DNA of 64,000 nucleotides from Spirochaetae bacterium HGW-Spirochaetae-1. GTDB lineage: Bacteria > Spirochaetota > UBA4802 > UBA5550. The stretch covers positions 248,001 through 312,000 of the forward strand of contig PGXY01000001.1 of assembly GCA_002839375.1 (NCBI GenBank), written 5' to 3'. Of this stretch, positions 28,602-38,063 are shown one piece after another. Position 1 is the first letter of the stretch, and each line of letters opens with the position of its first letter. Position numbers and translations under genes: made by a program. The notes beneath the pieces were generated by a model. The model made no database searches. It saw only the letters and a list, made by a program, of their open reading frames with translations, and had not been told where the DNA came from.

Positions 28602-29311
28602 AGCTCGATACGGTTCCTCTCCAGGGACAGCAGGCTTTTTACGGGCTCATAGCTCTTTCTGTGAATCGGACAGGGCCCCTTCAGTTTTAGTGATTCACAA
28701 TGCCGGCGCGTGCCATATCCCTTGTTTCCTCTAAAATCGTATCCGGGATATATATCCTCAAATTTATCCATTATATGATCCCTGGCAACCTTGGCGGCAA
28801 TGGATGCCGATGCAATTGAGAGTGATTTTCTGTCCCCTTTTTTAACAGCCATATAGGGCATGCCGATATCAAACTTAAAGTTGCCGTCCATGATTACAAT
28901 GTCGGGTTTAATGGATATACCACTCAGGAGCTTTTTTAGTGCAAATTCCGTGGCGCCGTTTATGTTCAGGGAATCGATTATGCGGTGCGATACCATGGTT
29001 GCCGTGGATAGAAGACACCGGCTTCCGATAATGGCCAGGGCCTTTTCCCTTTTATTCGGGGTTAGCAGTTTTGAATCATTTATGCCGGTTAGAAATATTT
29101 TATCGGGATTATGGATGAATTCCGTACTGAACATGGTCAATCCAAGGGAAAGCGGACCGGCAAGGGCGCCGCGGCCGGCCTCATCGACGCCGGCAATTAT
29201 ATGGTACCCGCGGGAGATGAGATCCAGTTCAAGGGCAAAGGAGGGGTTCAATAAAAAAGCGGACTCCAAATGGTCCGCTTTTTGTGGTTCAGAAGAAAAT
29301 CCTGAAGTCAT
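28598..29311 (-). CDS. rnhB: Ribonuclease HII
   Basis: 237 residues. It removes RNA from RNA-DNA hybrids, including single misincorporated ribonucleotides. The catalytic DEAGRG motif (Asp43, Glu44) follows GYHIIAGV, and further conserved blocks KKGDRKSLSIASASIAAKV and GYPG-like DIYPGYDFRGNKGYGT are intact. The N-terminus has about 35 extra residues before the core. It starts 6 bp after rplS, without an obvious ribosome-binding site, so it probably depends on translational coupling. Confidence 0.95.
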   Translation of the reverse strand: MTSGFSSEPQKADHLESAFLLNPSFALELDLISRGYHIIAGVDEAGRGALAGPLSLGLTMFSTEFIHNPDKIFLTGINDSKLLTPNKREKALAIIGSRCLLSTATMVSHRIIDSLNINGATEFALKKLLSGISIKPDIVIMDGNFKFDIGMPYMAVKKGDRKSLSIASASIAAKVARDHIMDKFEDIYPGYDFRGNKGYGTRRHCESLKLKGPCPIHRKSYEPVKSLLSLERNRIEL

Positions 29312-29317
29312 GCTCTA

Positions 29318-29761
29318 TCAGGCATTCGTGGTTTCAGTGCCTGTTTCGGCAGGCGCTTCCGCAACGGTCTCCACTGGTTCCGAGACCCCTCTGTCACCGA
29401 TGGATTTCATTCTGTCTTCCTTGAGTTTTGCCGACTTGCCTTTCCTTTCTCTCAGGAAATAGAGCTTGGAGCGTCGGGATTTTCCTTTACGGGCCACTTC
29501 TATCTTGGCAATCCTTGTAGAATATAAGGGGAATACACGTTCCACTCCTATGTCAAAGGATATCTTTCTTACCGTGAATGTTTTGCTCAGACCTTTATTA
29601 TCAACGGCAATGACAATGCCTTCGAAAATCTGAATTCGTTCCCTGTTCCCCTCAACGATCCTGTAATGTACACGTACGGTATCACCTATCTCAAAATTCA
29701 TGTTCCGGTTAACCGGCTTTATTTCATTTTCAACAAACTGCATGATATCCATTGCTATCAC
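29318..29761 (-). CDS. rplS: 50S ribosomal protein L19
   Basis: 147 residues. The first ~115 match L19 ([39 protein letters not shown]), a protein at the 30S-50S interface. A C-terminal tail of about 30 residues is rich in Glu, Ala, Pro and Thr and is not part of the usual L19 core; it is probably disordered. The start overlaps the trmD stop (ATGA). Confidence 0.97.
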   Translation of the reverse strand: MIAMDIMQFVENEIKPVNRNMNFEIGDTVRVHYRIVEGNRERIQIFEGIVIAVDNKGLSKTFTVRKISFDIGVERVFPLYSTRIAKIEVARKGKSRRSKLYFLRERKGKSAKLKEDRMKSIGDRGVSEPVETVAEAPAETGTETTNA

Positions 29762-30456
29762 TCTCCTGTTAGTTTTTTCATAATATATCGTTTATACAAA
29801 TCAGGTCGAACCCTTCTTGTTTTCTCAATACTCTCATTCAGCCTCCATGCCGCTATTTTTACATGATGGCCGCTCAGCAGAACATCGGGTACAGCCATTC
29901 CTTCAATCGTTTCAGGCCTGGTATACTGCGGATATTCCAGCAAATTCTCTTCAAAACTTTCCTCTTCAAGAGAATTGCGGTTTGACATAAAACCGGGAAT
30001 ATATCGTGAAACCGCATCTACTATGACCAGCGCCGCGAACTCTCCTCCTGAGAGGATGTAATCCCCGATGGATACTTCACTGTCAACGTAACGTTCGATG
30101 ACCCGCTGGTCTATTCCCTCGTAGTGACCGCAGATTATACTGATCTCCATTTCTCCCGCCAGGGATTTGACAAGGTTTTGATCCAGTACTATTCCGCCCG
30201 GCGATGTGAGAAGCGTCTTTGTCCCCGTTTTTTTATTTTCTTCAAGAGCCTTAAAAAGTGGCTCCGCCAGAAGAACCATACCAGAACCGCCGCCATAGGG
30301 ATAATCGTCACATCTTTTGAATTTATCATCGGAATATGCGCGTATATCAACGATGTGTATTGATAGTATCCCCGCCTCTATAGCTTTACCAAGAAGCCCT
30401 GTCTCCAGCGGTGTTTTAAAGAAATCAGGAAAAAGCGTGTAAATGTTAAATATCAA
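29758..30456 (-). CDS. trmD: tRNA (guanine-N1)-methyltransferase
   Basis: 232 residues. It methylates G37 of tRNAs with S-adenosylmethionine, preventing frameshifts. Knot-fold signatures are present: YGGGSGMVL, the [11 protein letters not shown] motif and GDYILSGGE with the SAM-binding loop, plus the C-terminal [10 protein letters not shown]. It sits in the conserved rpsP-khpA-rimM-trmD-rplS order and overlaps rimM by 11 bp. Confidence 0.97.
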   Translation of the reverse strand: MIFNIYTLFPDFFKTPLETGLLGKAIEAGILSIHIVDIRAYSDDKFKRCDDYPYGGGSGMVLLAEPLFKALEENKKTGTKTLLTSPGGIVLDQNLVKSLAGEMEISIICGHYEGIDQRVIERYVDSEVSIGDYILSGGEFAALVIVDAVSRYIPGFMSNRNSLEEESFEENLLEYPQYTRPETIEGMAVPDVLLSGHHVKIAAWRLNESIEKTRRVRPDLYKRYIMKKLTGE

Positions 30457-30985
30457 ATAACCCCTCGATGGGATAAATATCCAACCGCATTTCTTTGATC
30501 CGCGAGGTGTCCACCATTGAATCGATAAAGGGAATCATTAACTGTTTCCCTTTATTATCAGTTATTATTAGTATTTCACCGGAACCGGCTTGAAGTATGT
30601 CGGTTACTTCGGCAAATTTTTTATTATCTAAAAAAACTTCACATCCCACAAGGTCAAAATAATAAAAGTCATTTTCTTCAAGCTGGTCCCTTGTCTCTTC
30701 AGCTTCTTGTTGTGTTATAAAAATCTCTTTTCCTTTGAAAGCCTGGGCTGCGGTTCTGTCAAAGACACCATTTATTCTAAGAAGGCAAATTCTTCCTCCA
30801 TCAGCTAACTGTTTGAATTCTTCTATGGTGTATTGTTTATAATCGTTATTTTCAAATATGAATATATGATTTCCCTTTCTGAAACGGTTGAGATTGTCGG
30901 AAATAACATTTATTTTCAACCTGCCGTTGAGGGCATGGCCTCCCATTATTACGGCTATACGTAAATAGTGTTCTTCTCTGCTCAA
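30446..30985 (-). CDS. rimM: Ribosome maturation factor RimM
   Basis: 179 residues. It has the N-terminal beta-barrel (AVIMGGHALNGRLKINVISDN) and a C-terminal PRC-barrel (FYYFDLVGCEVFLDNKKFAEV, then [11 protein letters not shown]). It assists 30S head maturation through contact with S19. The start overlaps the khpA stop by 4 bp. Confidence 0.94.
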   Translation of the reverse strand: MSREEHYLRIAVIMGGHALNGRLKINVISDNLNRFRKGNHIFIFENNDYKQYTIEEFKQLADGGRICLLRINGVFDRTAAQAFKGKEIFITQQEAEETRDQLEENDFYYFDLVGCEVFLDNKKFAEVTDILQAGSGEILIITDNKGKQLMIPFIDSMVDTSRIKEMRLDIYPIEGLFDI

Positions 30986-31221
30986 TCAAGTATTTCCAGT
31001 ACCACGCGTTTTCCTGTTTTCGTTGCAGAGGCATTGATAATGGTCCTGATTGCCCGTGCAATACGGCCGTGTTTGCCTATAACCTTGCCGATGTCTTCCT
31101 TGGTTACTTTCAATTCCAGAATTGTAGACTTTTCGCCTTCAATTTCATTTATCTCAACCTGATCCGGATTATCCACAAGCGACTTAACCATGTACCCCAC
31201 GAGTTCCTTATAGTTCATCAC
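30982..31221 (-). CDS. khpA: KH-domain RNA-binding protein KhpA
   Basis: 79 residues, one KH domain with the GKHGRIARAI loop. KhpA proteins bind RNA and are routinely encoded between rpsP and rimM, as here. It follows rpsP by 14 bp. Confidence 0.95.
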   Translation of the reverse strand: MMNYKELVGYMVKSLVDNPDQVEINEIEGEKSTILELKVTKEDIGKVIGKHGRIARAIRTIINASATKTGKRVVLEILD

Positions 31222-31235
31222 TGCCTCCCGATGAG

Positions 31236-31499
31236 TTATTTCGCAGTTTTAAATTTTTGCCATAATCCTTCTTTTTTGAGAAGAGTAAGTATAGTTTCAG
31301 TCGGCTGTGCTCCATTTTTAAGCCAACCCATTACTTTTTCCTCATCGATGATAAACTGTTTACCGTCAATAATGGGCTGGTACTGACCCAGCTGATCAAT
31401 GACTCCGCCATCCCGTTTCTGCCTGCTGTCTACTGCTACAATTCGGTAAAATGGCTTCTTTTTCGTTCCAACTCTTTGTAAGCGAATCTTAACGGCCAC
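31236..31499 (-). CDS. rpsP: 30S ribosomal protein S16
   Basis: 87 residues, typical S16 ([24 protein letters not shown]). The start is GTG at 31499, fixed by an AGGAGG box 8 nt upstream and by the conserved N-terminus. First gene of the translation operon. Confidence 0.97.
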   Translation of the reverse strand: MAVKIRLQRVGTKKKPFYRIVAVDSRQKRDGGVIDQLGQYQPIIDGKQFIIDEEKVMGWLKNGAQPTETILTLLKKEGLWQKFKTAK

Positions 31500-31530
31500 G
31501 ATGTGTACCTCCTGATATAGTTAGGGAGTA

Positions 31531-31559
31531 AATTATTTTTATGGTGCCTTTTTTGTCAA
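31531..31559 (-). promoter_or_regulatory. Promoter of the rpsP operon
   Basis: On the minus strand TTGACA (31554-31559) is followed 17 nt later by ATAATT (31531-31536), about 30 bp before the rpsP start. Confidence 0.7.
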
Positions 31560-31731
31560 CATAAAAGTATTCACTGTTTTAAATTAATATATGCTGTTTA
31601 TGTTAGAAAACATCAATATAATGGATTGGTGTTGACTGTTATTATGTGAGAATCAGTGTCTAAATGGCCCGGCGGCAGGCGGTTTTTGCATCGTATGACA
31701 GGATGTTACCGGCAACGGCGAGTCTCTCAGA

Positions 31732-32421
31732 TCATAGTATGGGAGCCTTATTTTTCAACTCCTGAACGTTTGTATTTACATCACCATTTTTAAAGGCTGC
31801 CCCGCCGGCTACAATGATTCGTGCTCCTGCCTGGACTACCGGGGCAATATTATCGGCATTGATTCCGCCGTCAACCTGAATCAGCAATTCAGGAAAGTGC
31901 TTCCGGCTATGGGCCTGGAGTCTTTCAATTCTTCCCAGGGCGGTTTTCATAAATTTTTGTCCATAGAAACCCGGGTCGACGGACATGATGAGAATCATAT
32001 CGGCATAGGGGAGCAGATCAAAGGTGGTTTCTATCGGCGTCGCCGGATTGATTGAGAGCCCGGCAATGATATTGTGTTCCTTTATAAGGCTGAGAAGCCG
32101 GGCAGGGAAGCGCGTGCTTTCGTAGTGAATAGTGATGCACCAGGGCTTCAGGTCGATATAGGACTGTATGCTTTTTTCCGGTTCCTCTATCATGAGATGA
32201 ACATCCAGGGGGATACGGGTGTGCTGTGACAGGTCCTTTATATATGCCGGACCGAAGGTGATATTAGGGACAAAATTTCCGTCCATTACATCCATATGCA
32301 CGAGGTCAATGATCTCCGGGTCCATTCCCGAAACAATTTCACTCATGCGTGTCAGGTCAGCTGCGATAATTGACGGGGAAATTGAAACGGTTTTATTATC
32401 GATTTTAGTCGAATTCTTCAA
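31732..32421 (-). CDS. rpe: Ribulose-phosphate 3-epimerase
   Basis: 229 residues, TIM barrel. It interconverts ribulose-5-phosphate and xylulose-5-phosphate. Signatures include SPSIIAADLTRM, VHMDVMDGNFVPN (metal and catalytic residues), DVHLMIEEP, MSVDPGFYGQKF and VDGGI near the C-terminus. It overlaps the PASTA gene by 17 bp, so the two are coupled. Confidence 0.96.
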   Translation of the reverse strand: MKNSTKIDNKTVSISPSIIAADLTRMSEIVSGMDPEIIDLVHMDVMDGNFVPNITFGPAYIKDLSQHTRIPLDVHLMIEEPEKSIQSYIDLKPWCITIHYESTRFPARLLSLIKEHNIIAGLSINPATPIETTFDLLPYADMILIMSVDPGFYGQKFMKTALGRIERLQAHSRKHFPELLIQVDGGINADNIAPVVQAGARIIVAGGAAFKNGDVNTNVQELKNKAPIL

Positions 32422-33430
32422 CGGAAACTCCCATGATGTGGATCACCTTTTTGTCTTTCATGATGGAAATCCTGGCGTTTCCCGTGCGATGATAGATGAA
32501 ACGGATGTTCTGCCCTGATTTCATTTTCCGGGAAAAACGGATGCGTTTCGAATCATTGTCGTCGATGAGAACTTCATATAGTCCTTCACCCTGATCTTCG
32601 TCGATGGTATAATCAACCTTTTCATAGGCGTGGTAGGGATGTTCGGTGAGGGGATACCAGGCTACCTTCAGATTGATCACGGCATTGGCAGTAAGCGGGC
32701 TGCCCTTCGGCGGGTTTTGGGCCAATACAATGCCGCTGTTACCCTGGTTCCCGGTTTCCGCGATATCCTGAATTATTGTTATGCCCTTTGCCGTCAGCAG
32801 ATCATAACAGATATCTATAGACTGTCCTTCCACCGGGGGAATCCTGCCGTCGTCTTTGATACTCCCGGCGGAAACGAGGAGGTTGACTTTTCTGTCGGGC
32901 GTGATGGTATCTCCGGCCTTGGGAAACTGGGAAATAACGATATTTTCAGCCGTTTTTTGTGACGGGATATATGATACGATCCCGGTGCTGATGGATGCGG
33001 ACCGTCCGTGATATTGCATGTTTTTCAACTTGTTTCTCGCAATGGGAAGGTTCGAGCCAATGAGGTTGGGCACCTCAATAGATCGCCCGCTTCTGCTCAC
33101 CACCAGTTTCAGGGGAGTGTCTTCGGTTATTATGGTGCCGTTTTCGGGATACTGGTTGAGAATCATGCCGTTTTCGATGTCTGTGACATCATAGAACTTG
33201 ATTTCCGGTGTTATTCCCTTCCTGATGAGAGAATTATACACATCGGTAAACTGTTTTCCCACAACATCGGGAACCTTTATTTCCCGTGATGATTTGGTAA
33301 GGAAAATCATCATCATTGTTGAAATAAAAAGATAGACGGAAAAACCGATAAAAAATATCAGTATTATTTTCCCGATGGAATTGAAATACTTGAATTTCGG
33401 TTTGATTTCATTGGACTGTTCGTTTTTCAT
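32405..33430 (-). CDS. PASTA-domain membrane protein without kinase
   Basis: 341 residues. A short cytoplasmic N-terminus precedes one transmembrane helix (about 16-40). Three PASTA repeats follow, beginning IKVPDVVGKQF, IEVPNLIGSNL and the weaker IPPVEGQSI, then a C-terminal region of about 90 residues. PASTA domains bind peptidoglycan fragments or muropeptides on the periplasmic side. No Ser/Thr kinase or penicillin-binding domain is attached, unlike better known PASTA proteins. It is co-transcribed with rpe. A perfect TATAAT lies about 20 nt before its start, though without a good -35 box. Confidence 0.88.
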   Translation of the reverse strand: MKNEQSNEIKPKFKYFNSIGKIILIFFIGFSVYLFISTMMMIFLTKSSREIKVPDVVGKQFTDVYNSLIRKGITPEIKFYDVTDIENGMILNQYPENGTIITEDTPLKLVVSRSGRSIEVPNLIGSNLPIARNKLKNMQYHGRSASISTGIVSYIPSQKTAENIVISQFPKAGDTITPDRKVNLLVSAGSIKDDGRIPPVEGQSIDICYDLLTAKGITIIQDIAETGNQGNSGIVLAQNPPKGSPLTANAVINLKVAWYPLTEHPYHAYEKVDYTIDEDQGEGLYEVLIDDNDSKRIRFSRKMKSGQNIRFIYHRTGNARISIMKDKKVIHIMGVSVEEFD

Positions 33431-33835
33431 AGGGTGTTTTTCTGGGTTTGATTATAGATTTGAATTTATTTTGTTTTTTTAATGGCATTATTATTTATGA
33501 ATCAAGAATTAATGGGGCTCCTGAATGTCCCGCTACGGGAACCCATGGTCAGTTTTTAAGCACCCATAATAAATTAATTAACAGCGTTGGTCAACGGGTA
33601 TTTGTCAATAAAAATATTTATTTCCCACGACCGGGCACCGGATTGCGTCGGGAACGGTAAAATGAGTGATTTGATCTCATTCATGGTAAGAACGGCATTT
33701 TTCTGCACTAAAGTACTATAGAATTGCTCTAAAGATATCGAATATTAAAGTATGATCCGATGTGTCCGGCAAGCTCTATCGCCGTTTGGCTGTGCTTGAA
33801 TGATACGTTATTGCGGTTATGCAAAAAAATATATA
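33431..33835. other. 405-bp divergent intergenic region
   Basis: Holds a minus-strand TATAAT (33451-33456) for the PASTA gene and the leader of the phosphoesterase-like gene. A small hairpin TCCCG-CTA-CGGGA lies near 33528-33540. No gene or RNA recognised. Confidence 0.45.
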
Positions 33836-34936
33836 ATGAAAAATGAAATAAAAATACTTCTGACCTCGGACCTCCATCTTGGAATGAACGGTGTTGACCC
33901 CGTTGTTCCCGAGAACATACGTATGAATACCTTTAAAAAAATCACGGCACTGGCCCAGGAACATGATCTCCTGCTCATTGCCGGGGATCTTTTTGATTCA
34001 ACGAATGTTTCCCGGGAGCTGGTGGAACAGGTCGCCGGTGAATTCCAATCCGTCAGGGATCAAGGTACGGAAATTGTTTACTGCCCGGGGAAAGGGGAAC
34101 TGGACAGCAGGGGTGTCATTGCCGATTTTATCTACGATTTACATGCAAGCTGTCTGTTTTCCAATCCTGTTTCTTCCGATCCCTTTACCGTACAGAGAGG
34201 GAAACAGACGCTGCATATCTATGGTATACCCCCGTCACCGGAGTTTGATCTGTCCCGGATTAAAAAGGAAGCGGATGACGGGTTTCATCTGGGTTTGTTT
34301 CACACTGAATTCAATAACAATAAAAGCAGGAGCGGATTCAGAAACCTGAACCTCGACTTTTACGCCCTGGGCTCCAATCATGATTTCAAGATGTTCAAGG
34401 TTTTTGAAAAAATTATCGGTGCGTTTCCTGGCAGTCCCGAAGCGGTTACGGCCGAAGAAACGGGAGACCGGTATGTTATTTCGCTCCTTTTAAAGGATAA
34501 TGAGGTTTTCCAGATTAAGCGGCTTACCGTGAATTCCATCAGGCTGAAAAAGGTTGAAATAGACTGTTCATCCTATAGCAGCGCCCGGGCTTTACGGGAT
34601 CATCTCATGGGACATGCTTCACAGAAGGAAATAGCCACGGTAACCCTGAATGGTGCACGTAATTTTTCTTTCGGCAACGAGATTGATGTGCTTCGAAGCC
34701 GTTTTTTTGATCTTTTTATCATCGATAATTCCCGGCCAACGCTGGAATCACTTATCGTCTCATACGGCATGGAAGATTCCATTCGCGGCAATTTTTACGC
34801 TATTCTGCAGGAACACATGGAAAGACAGCCAATACGCGATGACCTGGCAGATAACCTGGCCGCAGCCCTGAATGTTCTGACTGTGGATGGGCTCAGTGCA
34901 CTGGAGGATTGGCTTTGCGCTATCTCAGATGTGTGA
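33836..34936 (+). CDS. SbcD/YhaO-like metallophosphoesterase family protein with degraded active site
   Basis: 366 residues from ATG 33836, where homology to the family begins; no clear ribosome-binding site. Motif I (SDLHLG, D12, H14) and motif II (GDLFD, 50-54) are intact. Motif III, normally GNH(D/E), reads GKGE (85-88), and motif V, normally GHxH, reads GSNH (179-182). The FPGSPEAV block typical of SbcD/YhaO nucleases follows. Loss of several metal ligands suggests weak or no nuclease activity. It overlaps the coiled-coil ATPase gene by 28 bp, as in SbcCD/YhaON pairs, so it probably forms a complex with it. Confidence 0.8.
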   Translation: MKNEIKILLTSDLHLGMNGVDPVVPENIRMNTFKKITALAQEHDLLLIAGDLFDSTNVSRELVEQVAGEFQSVRDQGTEIVYCPGKGELDSRGVIADFIYDLHASCLFSNPVSSDPFTVQRGKQTLHIYGIPPSPEFDLSRIKKEADDGFHLGLFHTEFNNNKSRSGFRNLNLDFYALGSNHDFKMFKVFEKIIGAFPGSPEAVTAEETGDRYVISLLLKDNEVFQIKRLTVNSIRLKKVEIDCSSYSSARALRDHLMGHASQKEIATVTLNGARNFSFGNEIDVLRSRFFDLFIIDNSRPTLESLIVSYGMEDSIRGNFYAILQEHMERQPIRDDLADNLAAALNVLTVDGLSALEDWLCAISDV

Positions 34937-37071
34937 TATCGAAACCCTCCCTCTTCAGCAACAGGAGCCTGGAATTTTCCGATTCACTGACTATTGTGAA
35001 CGGAAAAAATGGTTCGGGAAAATCCTTCCTGGCCCGCTGTCTTGTCGACGGTATCTGGAAATTATTCTCCGGGTCGGCGTTTCTCAGAGAGGAGGCGTGG
35101 CAGGATATGTACCTGGATATTTCCTTCGCCTTGCCCCATCCCCTTTCAGTGGTGGAAACCTTCAGGATAAAATATCAGGCCGATAACCTCTCCGTTATCA
35201 GTGACGGGGAGAAAGAGGAAATAATTCTTTCCGGGAAGGCGGGACAAGAATGGGAACCCGGGACAGTATTTGCCCAGTTGAACAGGCATCATGGTGGCGA
35301 TAATCTTGCACAGTTTTTTTCTTCTAACGACAAGGCCATATTCATCAACAGTTCCTACATTCCTTCTCCCTCGGATATAGGCAACGATGTCGTGCTTGAC
35401 TACAGCACGATTAAAAATATAATTTTACGGGACGGCTCGGGATATTTCTCCTTTCATAATTATATTAAAAACAGTTATACCCGTGCAGGTGTTGTTACAA
35501 ATCCATTTCTTCAGAAAATTGACTATTATGAAAAAGAGCTGAAATCTCTGAGCAAGGAAATTGAATTGATCGAGATTAAAAATCTCAGAACTTCCAAGCT
35601 GAAAAAGGAAAGAAGCATCATTGAATCGGAGATTGGCCAGCTTAAAGACAAGCTGGAAAAAAACAACGAGAAGAAGAGAATAATTGCGAAGATTGGTGCG
35701 GATATCGCCAGGGTCGCCGAACTCAACGGGGAACTGGATTCCATAAAGAATGTCGTCACGGGCGAACAGGAAAAGATTGAGAAAGTAAGCGGCCTTGAAA
35801 ATGAAATACACATTAAATTTTCTCAATTCAAGGATCTGGGTATCACCGATGAGATCAATCTGGATTCCATCCAGGAGGTCTTCCGGGATATTATCAATTT
35901 GAATGAGAAAATCGATAAATTTTTTTTTAGCAGGGGAGAGAAACGGAGAAAATTAAAAAAAATGGTAACGGCAGTGTATGTAGCGGCAGGCACTGCAATA
36001 CTGTACATTCTGTATCACGATTCCTTTTCAATCACGGGACATCCCGTGATACTCTCATCCATAGCCGGGTTTGCCTTTCTTTTCGCTCCCACGGTGTATC
36101 TCTATTCCTATTTTTCCACCAGGGTTAAAAAGCTGGTTAACCTCAACAATCAGAAAGCGGAATTGGAGCAAAAGCTAAAAAAGCTTCTCCTGGAAAGTTC
36201 ACTCAGGTTTGACAATTACCGGCTCAGTGAATTATATGAACTGCTTCTCCAGTATTTTGAGGATTACATTGAATTTACAGAACATCAGAGGGAGCTGAAG
36301 GACCTGAAAGGCTCTTTAAGAGAGAAGAAGGAACTGAAAGAAATTCAGAAGGACCTGAGCCAGCTTAAGAAAAAAGAAGATGAAATCAAGGAAGAAATTG
36401 CAGCGAATATGAAATCCCTCGCTCTGGAGGATGAACTTTTTCTTGAACAGACCCAGATTGACGTCATGCTTGAAAAAATTGACGGGGAGATAGAGGAGAC
36501 CATTGGCGGAATTGAGAAAAAGGAACAGGTGCTGCAACGGATAGATGACGAAATGTCCGTTGATCCCGATTATGTGGCAAGCAATACGGAGCTCATCAAG
36601 GAACGTGACAGGGTACGGGAGATTTTAAAGGGTCTCCATGCCAGGAAGGAGGTCATGCTCTACATTGCCGGGCTCATGGAAGAGGCTGTTGTAAAGAGAG
36701 AGAAGGACCAGTTGAAAAAACTTATTGACTCCACCCTGGGTGTTTTTCATACTCTTACGGGCAATCAATATATTGCCAGAGTTAATGACGCCGTGGCCGG
36801 GGATTTTATTACCGGTGACGGACTGATTCATGATCTGAATCCCGCGGTCGTTCACACGCTGTTATTATCGATAAAATTTTCATTAACTGACTTTCTGCTT
36901 GATTCGGGAGTATCTTTGCCTTTAATTATTGACGATCCGTTTCTTTTCATGGATGATGACCGGATCGGCCACTTGAAAAACCAGATAAATATCATAGCTC
37001 AAAAGAGACAGGTAATTATCTTTACGCATAAAAAGCAGGACAACGACTGGGGAAAACTCATTGAGCTGTAA
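34909..37071 (+). CDS. SbcC/YhaN-like coiled-coil ATPase with two membrane helices
   Basis: 720 residues. Walker A is GKNGSGKS at 32-39, and a Walker B-like LPLIIDDPFLFMDDD lies near residue 670. Long coiled coils (about 195-330 and 410-600) flank two hydrophobic helices at about 352-370 and 378-405. This split-head/coiled-coil layout with membrane helices in the middle resembles YhaN rather than the zinc-hook SbcC; no CxxC hook is present. It would be an SMC-like ATPase tethered to the inner membrane. It is coupled to the phosphoesterase-like gene upstream and a TPR gene 6 bp downstream. Confidence 0.82.
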   Translation: MALRYLRCVISKPSLFSNRSLEFSDSLTIVNGKNGSGKSFLARCLVDGIWKLFSGSAFLREEAWQDMYLDISFALPHPLSVVETFRIKYQADNLSVISDGEKEEIILSGKAGQEWEPGTVFAQLNRHHGGDNLAQFFSSNDKAIFINSSYIPSPSDIGNDVVLDYSTIKNIILRDGSGYFSFHNYIKNSYTRAGVVTNPFLQKIDYYEKELKSLSKEIELIEIKNLRTSKLKKERSIIESEIGQLKDKLEKNNEKKRIIAKIGADIARVAELNGELDSIKNVVTGEQEKIEKVSGLENEIHIKFSQFKDLGITDEINLDSIQEVFRDIINLNEKIDKFFFSRGEKRRKLKKMVTAVYVAAGTAILYILYHDSFSITGHPVILSSIAGFAFLFAPTVYLYSYFSTRVKKLVNLNNQKAELEQKLKKLLLESSLRFDNYRLSELYELLLQYFEDYIEFTEHQRELKDLKGSLREKKELKEIQKDLSQLKKKEDEIKEEIAANMKSLALEDELFLEQTQIDVMLEKIDGEIEETIGGIEKKEQVLQRIDDEMSVDPDYVASNTELIKERDRVREILKGLHARKEVMLYIAGLMEEAVVKREKDQLKKLIDSTLGVFHTLTGNQYIARVNDAVAGDFITGDGLIHDLNPAVVHTLLLSIKFSLTDFLLDSGVSLPLIIDDPFLFMDDDRIGHLKNQINIIAQKRQVIIFTHKKQDNDWGKLIEL

Positions 37072-37077
37072 GGGGAA

Positions 37078-38061
37078 ATGGACAAATCGGGACAACTCAC
37101 ATTTTCTGATGATCCTCTGTTGAATGGAAGTAATGACGTGCTTCAGCTTATTAAGGAAGGCAACTTTCAGGGCGCCGTCGATAAGCTGGATAAGCTCATG
37201 AACATTGATCCTGATTATCCCGGGCTTATCGATAGTTACCGCACGGCTAAATTCTGGCTCAACAGGGACCATGAACAACGAAGCCTTCCTGACGGAAAAA
37301 AAACGGCCGATTTTCTCATGAAGGAATGGGAAGTCTACGACGAGTATGCTGAAAGCAAGCAGATGAGGGAATCGTCGGCCTACCGGTCCGTTATGGTTCA
37401 TATTTTTTATGCTGCATCGGAGCAGTACCGGCTTGCCTTTGTGAAGCAGGAGGATGCGACGAACGATTTTGATCTTCTGCTCAACCTGGGGGCCTGCTTC
37501 CTTCGCCTTGGTGATTATGAAAAAACAATTGAGACGCTGGAGTATGCCAGCAAGTCATATAACAGCAATGCCCGTCTTCTTTCCTTACTGGCCGAGGCCA
37601 GTTTTCATATGGGAGATGTGCCTAAAAGTCTTTGGTATTTCAGGGAGGCCTTTTTTATAGATCCCCTTGAGGTCGATTTGAGCATTATCAAGGCCAGCCC
37701 GGTTCTGGATCTGGCTGAAATGGTCAGGACGGAAAAGAAGGGGTGCGGTGATGTGCGCGAATGGATTCCCGTATACGGTGTCATCAGGGATGTCCTGTAT
37801 GTAAGAAAGAACCTGCAGGAAAGGCAGATCGAGAGTATCAAGGAACAGATATTCAGCCTTGAAGCAAATTTTCAGCGCATGAACCGCGACCAGATCGAGG
37901 AGTCCAATATTGTACCGCGCCTTATCAACAAATACCTTTGGTTATTGGATTTCTATGAATTCCAGAGCTACAGCTTCGATAATATATCACAGATCCGCAC
38001 CAGGCTTGTACAGATAGACGGTCCGCTTTTCGAGGATTATTTCAGGAACCAGAAGAAATAG
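37078..38061 (+). CDS. TPR-repeat protein
   Basis: 327 residues, soluble, no signal peptide. Helical repeats of the TPR type are visible, for example LLLNLGACFLRLGDYEKTIETLEYAS and RLLSLLAEASFHMGDVPKSLWYFREAF (about 125-200), plus an N-terminal copy (VLQLIKEGNFQGAVDKLDKLMNI). The remainder is charged helix. It is the last gene of the phosphoesterase/ATPase operon, 6 bp after the ATPase, and may be a scaffold for that complex. Its gene is convergent with the next one, 2 bp apart. Confidence 0.8.
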   Translation: MDKSGQLTFSDDPLLNGSNDVLQLIKEGNFQGAVDKLDKLMNIDPDYPGLIDSYRTAKFWLNRDHEQRSLPDGKKTADFLMKEWEVYDEYAESKQMRESSAYRSVMVHIFYAASEQYRLAFVKQEDATNDFDLLLNLGACFLRLGDYEKTIETLEYASKSYNSNARLLSLLAEASFHMGDVPKSLWYFREAFFIDPLEVDLSIIKASPVLDLAEMVRTEKKGCGDVREWIPVYGVIRDVLYVRKNLQERQIESIKEQIFSLEANFQRMNRDQIEESNIVPRLINKYLWLLDFYEFQSYSFDNISQIRTRLVQIDGPLFEDYFRNQKK

Positions 38062-38063
38062 TT

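Noticed and set aside
33448-33660. 70-codon plus-strand frame upstream of the phosphoesterase-like gene
   Set aside because: Lies over the probable PASTA promoter, with no coding character.
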